Assembly: GCF_017562075.2 (NCBI RefSeq)
Contig: NC_054083.1
Coordinates: 14,369,107-14,433,106 of the forward strand
Reading direction: 5' to 3'
Length of the DNA stretch: 64,000 nt
Origin: Anopheles merus
Lineage: Eukaryota; Arthropoda; Insecta; Diptera; Culicidae
This document shows positions 35,795-48,900 of this stretch, in pieces. Under the pieces are notes generated by a model, which was given only the letters and a program-made list of their open reading frames with translations, ran no database searches and had not been told where the DNA came from. The position numbers were made by a program, and so were the translations under genes. How positions within the stretch are numbered: the stretch's first letter is position 1; every line of letters starts with the position of its first letter.

Positions 35795-36006
35795 GGGGCC
35801 GGTCTCGTAGTACAGTCGTCAACTTGTACGACTTAACAACATGCCCGTCATGGGTTCAAGCCCCAAATGGACCGTGCCGCCATACGTAGGACTGACTATC
35901 CTGCTATGGGGGGATCAATAAGTCACTGAAAGCCAAACCCACAAGTTATGTGGTACAGGCAGGCCTTGACCGGCAACGGTTGTTGAGCCAAAAGAAAAAA
36001 AAAAAT
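35795..36006 (+). mobile_element. tRNA-derived SINE (SINE200-like), best-preserved copy
   Basis: Starts GGGGCCGGTCTCGTAGTACA, keeps the B box GGTTCAAGCCCC, and ends GTTGAGCCAAAAG plus an A-rich tail. A short direct repeat AAATTATC at both edges is a plausible target duplication. Confidence 0.9.
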
Positions 36007-36258
36007 TATCATGCTCATTTTCAAGACTGTCATCTGGACGATGAACCATTCAACAAAGCAAAGGAATTTATAAACGTGTTGTAGGACTTATGGATCTATC
36101 GTTATGTCTTGCTAACAGATCTTGGAAATGAATGAAATATGTTGTACATATTTTCTATTATATGCATAAAGAACACCCGGCCTGTTTGATTGTATTTGTA
36201 TCACAAAAACTGGAATGATTGAAGTTTCATTTAATTAAATTAATAGTCTAGTCTAGTT

Positions 36259-36474
36259 GTCCGGTCTTAAGTACAGTCGTCAACTCGTACTACTTAACAA
36301 CATGCCCGTCATGGGTTCAAGTCCCAAATAGACCGTGCCATAAGTCCATAAGCAGAACTAGCTATCCTGCTATGGAGGGAATCAATAAGTCACCGAATGT
36401 CAAAGCCCACCAGTGATACAGGAGGTTGTTGACTGATAACGGTTTTTGTGCCAAATAATAAAAAAAGAAGAAAG
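36259..36474 (+). mobile_element. tRNA-derived SINE (SINE200-like), diverged
   Basis: Starts CCGGTCTTAAGTACAGTCGT with the B box GGTTCAAGTCCC, and ends 'ggtttttgtgccaaataat' plus A-rich. It lies 250 bp from the previous copy in the same orientation but is clearly older. Confidence 0.85.
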
Positions 36475-39400
36475 TTGTGTCTATTATCCGGGGCTTTCGA
36501 GTCTAAACTTTTAATTTTAAAGCAGTGCGATGCCAAACGCATAATAATGGGTGTCTACCCATTTTAATAAAGTATATAACAGTGGTCAGTAAATTAAGTA
36601 CTTTATGCTTCCAATTGCCTAAAATTCCTAATTCCTAATTCGTTAGGTTTCTCATTCAAACGTAAGATGGTAAAAGCCTCTTCCTTTTGGCAACAATGAA
36701 ACGCTCGCGAAGTGACCGCTCGTTTATAATAAATATGTACAAAAAATGTATGCCATATATGAGTTTTAATTTGTAATTTTATTATATGTACCAATACTAA
36801 TTATATGTACATACATTGTTTCAATACGGATCGTCGTTCTGTTAGAAAAATAATCAGTAATTCTGCTAAGTCTGTTTAAGCCGATATCATCCCGATTGAA
36901 ACCTAAGGTATACTATTTTTTTACTAAAGAACTACTGTAGTATTTACAAAACTTTATAACTTCAAATTTTAACATTTTAATTAACATATTTTAAAATCAA
37001 TCAAAGTCAAAAGCTATGACAACACATTTTTTTTATCGCTGTTCATTGAAATGCTCACACTTAACGTCACTGCTGCATTCATTTATCAAAAAGCATAATG
37101 AAACCCTTCTACCGCATTTTGCATCCTCTCTAACATTCAACGTCCCGTTATTTACACACCGTTTTAACTGTGATGAAAAATCCGCAATGCGCACAATTTA
37201 ACCCTTCCAGTGAACCCCTAAATATGTAGTAATCCAGGAGCAAAATCATATTTTAAGCGTAACCAAATGACTCGGCGCGAAAAGGGAACGATCAAAGGAG
37301 GGCTAAAAACAACCCCACATAATACGTTTAAGCTCGACCTGTCACCAAAGCCACCCGAAAAGATGTATGGATAGTCCAATGCATAACGTTTATCCCTCCC
37401 ATGCCAGCCGCAAATCTGACGTACAGTTTGTGCTTGGATTTTTTTAGCCCTTGGTTGTGCCGTCTTTAAATCATACTTTACTCTTTAACCTCACCATTCA
37501 TCATTCTAGCACTATTTCTTTATCACTGCTACATTTTGTTTTCCTTCTCTCACAGTTTATATCGTACTTCCATTGCATGTGTGCGTGTGTAGTGTGAAAA
37601 AAATCTTTTTATTCATTACTTTTGCTTGTTGGCGTTCCAATAGCACATGCACCGCCATATCGACCGACTTGTATGCTCGTACAGAATCGATTACAGCACC
37701 GTACCTACTTGCTGAGTAAAAAAGCTTCCACTCGAGCAGTGTGATATAGTGCCATCGGGCACGTTTGTGCTATTTCCCGCAAGTCGGAATCATTTGCCTG
37801 TCAAATTTATTTGTTCATAACAAATTTATGAGCACATGTTTATTCCCCAAGTTGCGGCTTCAGAAAAGGGGTGGCATCAGATTTCCCAGCTTTGTCCATA
37901 CGTGCTGCCATGGCGGATGAAAAAGGACGTAACACAAAAAAGGATGGAAAGTAACACACGATCCAACACAATCACAACTTAATTGCACGGTGCAAACACA
38001 CGCGCTCGCAGAAGCTTCAAACTTCTTATGCTGCGTTGCAGAAACAAACAGCCGCAGGATGGGAATGAAAGGATGTAAAAAAGGGGAATTGATCGTAAAA
38101 GATGCCGGCACCGCGCCCCAGAGGCACTCGTGAACGAGTGATAAGCACTCGCAAAGAAGTGGCAAGCGCGAGGACGACGAAACGTATTCAATTCCCGCCG
38201 AACAGACACATCATCAGCCAAAAACCGAAAGCAGAGAATGAATTTTTAACGGCTGCTGTTTTCACACTCTACTCACCAACAGGGCTGATAGCAAAGGTTT
38301 TACTTCACTTACTTATAAACCGTCTCCGTTCTCTCCGATGAAGTTCTATCGCGATATGTTTGGGGTTGAACAGTTCAGCTGCAAAAACTACACGTTGCTT
38401 CTACTCAAATTTGGTGTGTTTACAGACTCTTTAAAATATAATCGTATATTCTTTGTGAAACAATAATGAAATATAACCAACTTCTATCGTTATTTTAACT
38501 ATAAATTAAATTATGAATTGTAAAAATCATCAATTTTCAAGAACAGCACGGTAATTTATAATTATTATTTACGATTTAAATATTTTAAATTAAAACTTTA
38601 TACTCTTCATATTTTAGATATTTTAGAACATAATGTACAATATGACTGCAGCAGCCATGGTAGCGTATCATCTGAGTGTACTCTTAACGTTAATCTGCAA
38701 AACGTTAATTAGTCAAACGTGTGAACAACCCTACACTTGATCACACTTTGAAATGCAAACTCAATGTCTTTGTGCTATGCACATCACACACACTCTCACA
38801 CATTGATGGTTGATGCAATGCACACAAAGTGCATAATTGATGACTCGATTTCGGTACTGTTGAAGGTGAAGGCATCTTGTTACTCGAAGTCTCATGATGC
38901 TGAGCTGTTTGAAGGGCTTCTTAAGCTTCCTTTAAAAGTTGTTTTGCGATGATATTTTCTTTACTACAAGAAACCATGTTTATGTTAAGAAACCATATAT
39001 TGTTTTTTTGGAAAAGGGTTTTCAACACATTTAGTACCATTTTCTAATAAAATGCTAAAATACTTTTTGTATAAATTTAATCTAACACAAATTGATCAAA
39101 AGATAGAAATAAATTATATAAATCCAATTAATATTTTAAGCCGTGTTTTTTTGTTTAAGCAGTGTTTTTTAAATTTATTTTCAAACGTGATGTCAACCGT
39201 TATTAACTTTGGACATAATTAGTATAAATTAATGTCCGTTAAATTTGTACATTAATCATCGAAATAGTAGTACAGTTCAAACCATTACCCTTTACCAGAT
39301 GCCATAAATCGCGATCACAGCGATACGAAAGGAGGTGACCGGAAGGGATATGATTATAAATCACCCTAAATCAATCACATTGAAGCGTTGCTGGTACAAC

Positions 39401-39814
39401 TATTTGTATTTATTTTGGCACCTCATTCATTTTCATTAAAATAAACACACCATACGGTCGGCGGAATTGAGGTGGCAAATGATTGAATGACTCGATGCGA
39501 ATGCCATTATGTGACATTGGGAAAATGTTAGTATTTTATGATAGAATTTAGTTGCTTAAAATTACTTCATATTGTGAAAATGAACTCAAGCTAACATAAC
39601 ACTTTGCAGGATTAAAGATGAAAATGTACTTATTTAATATCGTAATGTTTAGTGTATTTAGAGCAATCAAGGAAATCTAATACGCTAACATGATCTATAC
39701 AATTATGATATTTTTTCAAAGTCTTGATTGATAATTAAAACAAACAAATCGTGAACAATAGTCTTTTAATTTGGTTTAAATTTGATTAGTTATTGATCTA
39801 AACATTGACTTTCT
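36475..39814. other. Intergenic, no supported gene
   Basis: A less AT-rich patch lies at about 37.85-38.35 kb. Its longest frames (about 100 codons) are of biased composition with no domain. No repeats recognised. Confidence 0.4.
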
Positions 39815-40002
39815 CTTCTGTTTGGCGTAACGTCCTACGCAGACATGCGGGGCCTACACAGGCTTTCAAAACTTTTTCAGTACCACAAGTAGCCGGATAT
39901 TACATCCTTGAAACGGGACGAGCCGTCAAATCTAGGCTTGAACCCACGACGGGCATGATGTTAAATCGTGTGAGTTGACGACTGCCCCACCGAACGAGCC
40001 CC
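39815..40002 (-). mobile_element. SINE, second subtype, near full length
   Basis: Minus strand: starts GGGGCTCGTTCGGTGGGGCA, has B box GGTTCAAGCC, and ends 'gcctgtgtaggccccgcatgtctgcg' then TTACGCCAAACAGAAGAG. The head resembles the SINE200-like copies. The 3' half is the other type, seen also at 4.9, 18.2, 44.5 and 54.8 kb. Confidence 0.75.
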
Positions 40003-40867
40003 TTATATTGGTTGACACTATAGTTTTTACAAAATGGATCGATGTTCTCTTTTACTTGTTTACAATCGACTTAACGCATCTGTTTTTGAATCGTACTCGT
40101 AACGTATTGAAATAAATTGAAATTCTCCATAACTGTAATAATTAAATAAAAAATATATAATATCTAAAAAAAGATCCGAAAAATTTAGAAATTATTATAT
40201 TTTTAATTTAAGATTCTAATTTAATATTTGTGTTACGATTGTTCGAACGAACTAGGTTTTCAATTGTAAACGCGTGAAGTGGCAGGTCGTTAGCGGAAGA
40301 TTAGTACAGGAAACACACATATAAGGGTGGACTTGACCGTTCTCTTGATCGTTGAACGCTAAACTATTCAGACGTGATTTTAAATCCTACGATACGTAAT
40401 AAAGTTGAAGGCTTAATAAAATCAAAAAGTTTAAAGGGAGCCGCAACAATTTGCTTAAAACTGTAACAATCAATTGTATGAACAGTATGGTTTGTCTAAC
40501 AACGTAAACTAAACTACTGTTTTTCAATATTTTTATCGCAATTATGTGTATCCTCATAGTAATAACATTCTTATTTTCATCCTTATCTTTGCAGGATGAT
40601 GCAATCTTACAGTGTACAGACCGTAGAATAGCTTCCAACCGTCATCATTCTAAATCCGTTGATTTCCAACTAAAGTTAGTCAATGCTATAATGTAATGCA
40701 ACGCTACCCAACTTTATCGATTTGCTTAAAGGTTTCAAACGTGAAAAAGATAAACGAAATGAATAAAACAACTGCGCTGAGCAAAATGAAGCACTGAAAT
40801 TATTCGGTCATTAAGAGCTTCCGATGTGGCGCAACGAACTGTGGACAAAATACAAAAGAAAATTCAC
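40003..40867. other. Intergenic upstream of the plus-strand gene
   Basis: AT-rich sequence with no coding exon. A possible acceptor (TTATCTTTGCAG at about 40583-40594) could serve an upstream leader exon. Confidence 0.35.
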
Positions 40868-40873
40868 TCAGTC
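40868..40873 (+). promoter_or_regulatory. Inr-like motif upstream of the plus-strand gene
   Basis: TCAGTC with +1 at 40870 would give a 160-base unspliced 5' UTR to the ATG at 41030. The +28 region is only a partial DPE match. An upstream spliced leader is equally possible. Confidence 0.25.
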
Positions 40874-41029
40874 CAGCAGATAACCATTCTTAAGCCTCGT
40901 AAAATTATTGCACACCACTCGGTACAGCGGTCGGTACATTGGTAACAAATCTGGCAAGGTCAATCGTTTGTTTGTGACCTTCATCCGCCCTCGGCGAGGT
41001 AGCGGGCGGACGGCCCCTGTCCTGCAACG

Positions 41030-42986
41030 ATGAAGGTGGACAAGGGCGTGTGTACCAACGGCACACTGGAGGATCTGAACAGGGCCATTCAGTTCGAGGC
41101 CGTCTTTTCGACGCTGGTCGAGAACAAGATACTGGCCATCAAGCGCGAGTGCGAGCTAAAGAAACGCCACAAAAAGTCGCGCCTCCTGCGGCGTATCCTT
41201 TTCGGGCGGAAGATATCAACGGGTGGAGCGGGCGGAAGCGGCTGTTGCCATCGGGAGGTTTCTGCTAGCAATAGCAATAGTAGCGATGGTGCAAACGCAG
41301 CCATCGAACCGTTATGTCCGGGTCATAATGGAACGGCAGGAAGCGTGGACCGTCAGCAGCGGGAAGGTCTCGATGCCGGTTGCTACACCTATGGGAGTGC
41401 GGTGCCGGAAGCGAGCCTTGGGGTGGAAAACTCCACGATTAGCGACGGAGTTGATGAGGTTATCGTCGAGATCGGCGACCTTTCGTCGCTGGTCGATGCC
41501 GATGGGAATGTGGTCGTGGCAACAACGAGTGTGGAACCGGCCGTGCTTGTCGAGGAGGGTAGTTCGCCGAAGGTGAGTGCGCCAAATCGAGCTTCTGGTG
41601 CGTCCCGGATATCCGCTGCCGAGTCGAGCTCAACGAAAAGTCCCGAATCGCTTGAAAATCGTAAAGGCAGTGGTCGTACGTCGGCTAACGCACCACGGAA
41701 GTCCTCCCTGCTGGAACCGGTTTCCATCGAGATCGAGCCCGAATCGGACCCACTCAGCGCTCACTACGATTTGGAAGATAGTGCTACAAATGTGTCGATC
41801 GAGCTGGATGGTGTTAGCGATGTGTCGGATATGCGGCGCAGCATTGCCTCGGAACCTATATCCATCATCAAGAACTCGACCCGATCGCGGTACGGATTGG
41901 GATCGTATCTGTCCGCCGGCAATGCCGTTGCCAACCGACTGCGCGTACTCGAAGCGAAATCGATCAGCGCCCAGAACAGCCCAATACTGCCACGCCAGAA
42001 GCCAACGGCCGAAGGACGCCACCTGACATTCAGTACGGCCACCTATCAGCAGCCAAAGTCATCGACCAAAGCGAGCGCCATCGACTGTGATACCTCGTTC
42101 GTGGTGGATCTCAGCCAGTCGGCTCGGGATCAGGAACAGCAACAGCAGCCACAGCAGCAGCAGCATCAGCACAACAACTCCACTGTGATAGGGAAGGACA
42201 AGCCGACCAGCCAGGTGGCTAGCGGCGGCAAAAAGTCAGCACTATTTCTAGGCGATAATAGCAGTAGTAGTAGCGCTAGTAAGAGAAACAAATTAACGCA
42301 ACCCCATAACAGTAACCATTCTGCTGGTGCAGTGTCCATCGGTCGGGCCGCCCATTCCGCACAGCAACAGCAGCAGCAGCCGCAGCAGCAAGAGGCGCCG
42401 TCTTCGCCTCCACTCGGACTCATCGAAAGCTTTAACCAGCTGACGGCATCCAACCTACCTGTGATAGCATCTACCGCACGACATTCGCCACCGGTTAGTG
42501 ATCTGGTGAAGCTGCAACAGCACCACCTTACCAATAATCGCCAGCAGCACCATCGGCCCTCATCACCATCGATCCTGCTCGACTCCCTCTGTCGGGGTGA
42601 AGCGCATCCGCCAGCCGATGGTCACTCACCCATCCCTTCCAGACGGGCTAGCAAAGGATCGGCTGCAGCTCCCATAGCTGGCGAAGGCGTCTCGGATGCA
42701 GTTTTGGGCATCTCCGCAGGTGTCATGCAACCCTTAACCGCAAACTTAGCTCAACCGAACCAGCAACAAACCCAGCGCAAGCAGCGTAGCTTTCTCAAAC
42801 AATCCAGCTGCGACGTTGAGCTGCACTATCGGCCGAACGTTACTGGCACCAGGCGATCGAGCGCCAAGGAGCATCACAGCCATCGCAAGAGCAGTGCGTA
42901 CGGTCACGGCGACGACTACTCTTCCTACATCATGGGCTATGACATCAACGAGAGTGACGAGGAGAAGCTCAACAAACGGAAGTACA
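41030..42986 (+). CDS. Exon 1: charged N-terminal block and disordered region
   Basis: 652 codons plus one base, ending at donor TACA|GTAAGTATG. The frame continues 107 bases past the donor to a stop, but the donor is near-perfect and exon 2 fits in phase. The N-terminal 60 residues (NGTLEDLNRAIQFEAVFSTL, then VENKILAIKRECELKKRHKK) are dense and look conserved. The rest is Ser/Gln/Gly-rich. GC-rich third positions contrast with the flanking DNA, supporting real coding. Confidence 0.9.
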
Positions 42987-45900
42987 GTAAGTATGACAGT
43001 AAAGTGTACTTGATGGCAGTAACGTGTGTAGTGTTCCAGACATGCTCACCATTTTGTGTAAAGTTACAAGCCCCCTTACCTCACTTGCAGTAGCTCCAAG
43101 TATCAATCCGATCAATCACCATTGCAGCTCTCGGCGCCACCGTACTCTCCTCTGCGTTGGTTTTCCTCTGTAGTAGCAGCACAATGCTCTGTAGAAGCAC
43201 CCCTCCTTCACGTTTGCACGAACGTGTGTGTTCGCCTCCTTCATCCACCAACCACCAACCACCAGCAAAGTTGATGTCACTGGAACGGTCGATGTTCTCA
43301 AAGTAACTTTTCTACTCATCCTCCTGTTCTAGAATATCTGAAGCGATGCTCGGACCCGGTCATAGTGTTCCCGTCAACGAGCAGCGGAGCCGGAGCGGTC
43401 GGGAGCGGGGCCATCGGTGGCAGTGGCCTCCAACATTGCATCCTAAGCCGTCCTCCGAATCAACCACTGTAAGTATGATGCTAGTATTCGGATCCACCCC
43501 CGCTCGCAAAGTGGCCCTCGAAATCGACAGATGAATGTCAGTAGCTGGCAACACTTTAAGCAAACAAGACACTTATAAGGCATGTTTGTGTATCAATGTA
43601 CGTAGCTTTAAACGGAATAACACTCTGGATTGTACCATCTAATGGCAAATTCATATTTTTTCTAGTAAATCTAAACAGATGTGGAATCACTTAGTAAAGT
43701 AGATATGTGTCACACCGTTTATGGATGCAAATATTATTTTTTTATAACTTGTATGCTAAATAGAAATGTACAATGCGATACAACGAAAACACTCCGATTG
43801 TATTTTTCTTGATGCTTTTTTCTGGTGAACTTTTAGCAACATCCTACGATGGCTAAAACTTTTAAAAGTTGACATTGAGAAACATGAAAATCGCTTTAAG
43901 CGCTCTTGTTTTGGCATATTTAATTAAATTTTAATCGATTCTCTGGATACAGCTTTCCTTGAATCAATTATTCAATGTTTTGGTTTTTCGTTAACAAATG
44001 GTTCTCGTTTTCTTATTTTAATATTTACCAAGTTATTGTTTGAGAACACTGTTTTCGCACATTATTGCACATTGTTATCGCACACTGTTATTGCACATTA
44101 CAGCTCACAGTAGATGTCATTGGCGGGTGCTACTTACTGTTTTCGAAATGACAAAATTATTCAATGACTTTCATGAAATAAACATACTTTTATATTAAAT
44201 AGTTTATTATATTAAATGCCTTATTTTTGTTACTCAAACACAGTTTTCAACTGTGAACTACACTTTTATACGTATGTATCATGTATTTTGAATCATATGA
44301 GCAGCATGTTAAATCTATAGTATACGTAAGGCAATTTCATTTAATCTAGAACTATAGATCAGGGGTCTCCAAACTACGGCAGCCGTATGCAGCCTTAAAA
44401 ACCCTTTAAACCCGCCCGCGATGACTTCGTAAGAGCAATCCCGTGGTATAGCCGTACGGCTTAACATCATACCCGTGGTGGGTTCAATTGTCCGGCCTCC
44501 GTAGCAAGGACTGACTATTCAAGTGCGTGTGATAGTGAATAAGTCTCGAAATCCTTTACAGGCTTGCATGTCCACGTAGAAGATGACTTTGTAAAGTTAA
44601 AAAAGCAGATTGATTCAATATCCAGATTTATTTTTTACTTTTTTTAATAATATACTTGAGCTTCAATACAAGAAAGCTGTTGAAATTTAATATGGTTAGT
44701 TAGTACTTTCTTATCTAAAACAAGATTTAAACGTTCGCCAATCAGCTCATGGTAACGTAAAATGGCCCTCAATAACGATAGTTTTGAAGCACTGCGACCC
44801 GCAAACTGAAATGTTTCGAGAACCCTGGTCCCTATGAGGCAAGAAACTGCATAATCTATCAATTGATTAATTATTTTACAATTCTAATTCGCTCGCATCA
44901 GCAAAAAAATGCCTTTTCAATGTCAATTTCGTCTAAGAAAAACTTAAGATCCTTATTATAGGTAGAAGTATTCAGTATACAAGTTTTTATTGATTTGAAT
45001 ATGTTTGTTGAATGTACTCTGAATTATTATGTGGTGATTTGCAATGGGTTCAAATCATTCTCCTTCATCATTGTTTGAATAATTTAGCTAGCCCCACCAT
45101 GTTTTTTTCTTAATGTTTAGAACTACCGTAGTTGAAAATATAGGAAAAAACCTCCGATCAAAGAACTATCTATTGATTATTGAACCAGATTATTGAAGAA
45201 AAAATTGTTATTTTTTATAGAACAGCAGGGCATGATAAAAGAAAACATTACTAAATTATTATACAAAACCATTTCAATTTTTTTTATTATTTTATTTAAT
45301 ACTAGCTGGCCCGGTAAACCTAGTTTTATCCCACATTTTATTAGTTGCCGATTAAGTATTTGAAGTTGCAAATATAGGTGTTTAAATTAACATTCAATTT
45401 TTTATTCATTTTGTTTGTTTTCATTGGTGTCATTGACGTTAATTACTCAAATAATATGTTTAAGAACATAATTTGGAACAGTAAAACAGTGTAGAATTAC
45501 GTATATTGATTTATTTACATGCAAATAATTACATACTTGTCACACACATATAACTACTATGAATCTCTAATGCAAATCTCGAAGCGCTAATGAATGGACG
45601 ATATTTTTGGTCAATCTGTCTTTAGCTAGTATGTATAGATTGGAAAGTTTACCCACGCGAGAACATGCCACATATAATTGTCCATGCGAAAAACACGATG
45701 TTCGTAAGTCTAAACCGCAAATAGACATCGTTTGACCTTGGGATTTATTAATTGTCATTGCAAAAGCCAGCTTGATTGGAAATTGCACGCGCTTAAACTC
45801 AGTTGTTGAATCAGTTGAGAACATTGGAATGCGTGGTAGTAGCACATTTTCATTAACAAATTTGCCATTTATAACTGTTGCTTCTATAATATTTTTCTTT

Positions 45901-48900
45901 AATTTTTTAATTACCAGTCGCGTGCCATTACACAAACGTGGTGGATTCAAGTTTCTTAGCAGTATAACTGGTGATCCAACTTTTAATCTGAGTACATGTG
46001 GAGCCATGCCTGGTAAATTTAAAGAGTTCAATAACTCTGTTGGATAATTAGCAGCTTCGTGGGAATCACAAACTGTATCAAATGATTTGTAGGAAACCAA
46101 ATCACCAGGCAATGTTTCTTGTATTTGGAAGTTTAATTCTTCAACGTCGACATTTTTTACTGCAAGAATAGCTCTTTCTGCAAGCCACGATTGATGTACA
46201 TATTGAGTTTGTAAATCGGGAAATATGCAATCTATGAGTGTCTGCTGGGAATCGACGACTGTACAAAAATTTGATGGCAATGTAATGCAACCAGTATCGC
46301 CATGGAAAGGAACTTTTCCGTTGCCAATATCTAACAATTGATCAGAGAAAGTCATAGCTGATGAATCCTGAAGTATTTCAACGCGCATGTTTTTGCTAAG
46401 CTGTAGCTTTTGAAAATTATGCCATAATGGCGTCAACTTCAAGCAAGCGTTGATCTCATCAGCATATGTTGATCGTGGAATCACTGGAAGTGTTTGCCTG
46501 AAATCACCCGATAGGAGTAGTAAAATACCTCCAAAGAGTTGATTGTTATTTCTTAAATCTTTGAGTGTTCTATTAAGTGCTTCCAATGAATTTTTGTGAG
46601 CCATAGTACATTCATCCCATATGATAATTTTACAGTTTTGCAGATCTTTGGCCATAGACGATTGTTTTTTTATATTGCACACTGCAGCTGGGTTATTATG
46701 AAAGTTCAACGGTAATTTAAATGCTGAATGCGCTGTTCTTCCTCCTTCTAAAAATGTTGCTGCAATTCCAGATGATGCAACGGCTAACGCGATATCATTA
46801 TTAGATCATATTTTGGTAAGAATTAACGAAATTAGAAAAGTTTTTCCAGTGCCACCTGGGGCATCCAAGAAAAAGAGACCACCCTCTCCCTGTGATACTG
46901 CCAGCATGATTTGTTCGTAAATCATTGATTGTTCATCATTCAACAGTGGAACGTTGCGAGCAACAATGTCTTCCATTGCTGTAATATTGTATTGCAGTTC
47001 ACGATTAACTTCAGTGTCCACTACATCAGATGCAGCTCGATTTGGTGAATTTAACCCAAAATGATGAAGGGATAAATTAGCAATGATAATACATAGATCT
47101 TGAATAGCGATCAATGCCTCATTATACATAGAATCGCTGTATGGCATCGTTAGGTCATTGTGGGACATCCTTATTCTATGCAGTATATCGTCAGTCATAT
47201 AATCCTTGTAAGTTTCCCACAATGTGCTTGCTTGTACCGGAAAAGATGTAGTCAATACTATAGCAAAAAGAAGTCGTATCTGGGTTGCTGTACAATCAAG
47301 AGTAGCTTCAGCCATCATATCGTGCCAATGGTTTTCATTTTCCAGCAAGCCCAATGCAAGACATGCATCTTTATATGTTGAATGTTGTTGCCCATTTACT
47401 TTACGTATATTTTCAAACGATAAGGGGCCAATAACATTTATCAACAAAAGTCGTAAGTAGAAGCACTCTATCTGCTTTGGATTTATGGTATAAACACGGC
47501 CTAAGGTATTTAATTTAAACAGGCCAGGACATGCATCTACTGGTATGCCTTGTTTACGGGGCATCCATTGTTTTGTTTGATGCCATGTAAAAAACCGCGG
47601 TACTTCGGAATAGTGGAGAGTCCGAGCAAAGGCACCTAATACATCCGTACGGTTACATAGTTGAAAAAATGCAGTTAGTGTTGTTCTCGGTGGATTTGTA
47701 GCACGATCAATTGCATTTTCCTCAGAAAAAAAAACGCGTTGACCGTTTTCGAGATGGACGGCTAAGTGAACAACAGCCGGATACCGTTCATGAATTTGAA
47801 AACCAAATATACGCCAGACGGCTTCATTGGAACTAATGTATCGACCAATTTGATAGCCCGTTATTTCGTCGTTGGTAATTGATCCAGCAGTATTTACTTC
47901 AGTATTTTGAATATTGAATACGGTCACATCGGAACCTTTGTTGATGTATTTACAGATGTATTTGATGCTCTTCACCGAACTGCAGAATTCAACATTGATA
48001 TGAGCGTTAAATGTTTTTGTTAAAAGTGGCGAATATGGCACAACCCATCGATTGTCAATATCAATGAATGAGTCTTGGTTGATTTTATGTGTGTAGGAAA
48101 CGTTTTGTACATTTTCCTTCTGCCAAGCAAGGCGATAAAGAATTAAGAGCGCCGCATGGACCATGAATCATGTTAGTCGTAACAATATCAAAGAGTAGCT
48201 GATCTCTTGACGGATCGGGAATTTCCGCCGATATCAAGCTATCAATGTCTTCAGGACGTATTGTATCGACTAACCAAATTAAAATATGAGCATGAGGTAA
48301 TCCTCGCTTTTGCCATTCAACTGAGTACATCCAGCAACGTGTAGGTCCAAATACATCCATTTTTGTTATTAGGTTCATTAAAGATTTCAATTTTTGCTTG
48401 AACACTCGTGCTGTTATATCATGACGGTGTGTTGCATTTTGTCCGGGCAATAGCAAACATGTAATCTCTTCCCACTTTGGATTACATGTAAAAGTGATCA
48501 ATAAACATGGTCTTCCGTATTCCCGTACGAATGTCATTGCATCCTGTATATACTCTTGCATATGACGTGGACTAGCCACATACGATGATGGTAGAATAAC
48601 ATTATTACCAATATCGGCACTGTTTACATTGCTCATAATAGCGTCTCGCAAATGGATATATTCTTCTGCTCGCAGTTTCTTTTGATTGTGACGTAGATAT
48701 CGTAGACTTTCGTTCTCTACCTTTGCATACATGTCAACAATAAATTGTTGGAATAGTTCACGACATCGAAGAATTAAGTTATCCTCGTTGCGTCTAACCA
48801 TCAAACGATATGAATAAAAATCCATAGAGCTAACTTTTTTGTTTGTTTCGTTTCCTATAACAAAATGTATATAAAAAGAAACATACAGTTTGTAGAATAA

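Noticed and set aside
35844..35870. B-box motifs suggesting tRNA genes (also at 20.04, 26.83, 36.3 and 44.48 kb)
   Set aside because: All belong to SINE heads. No cloverleaf with an acceptor stem and anticodon arm is formed.
41630..42022. Minus-strand frames over the large first exon (also 42166-42534)
   Set aside because: Shadows of the GC-rich coding exon on the plus strand.
43096..43150. Alternative exon 2 after CACTTGCAG in the plus-strand gene
   Set aside because: It is open for only a short way, lacks a donor before the stop, and the exon at 43333 has better sites on both sides.
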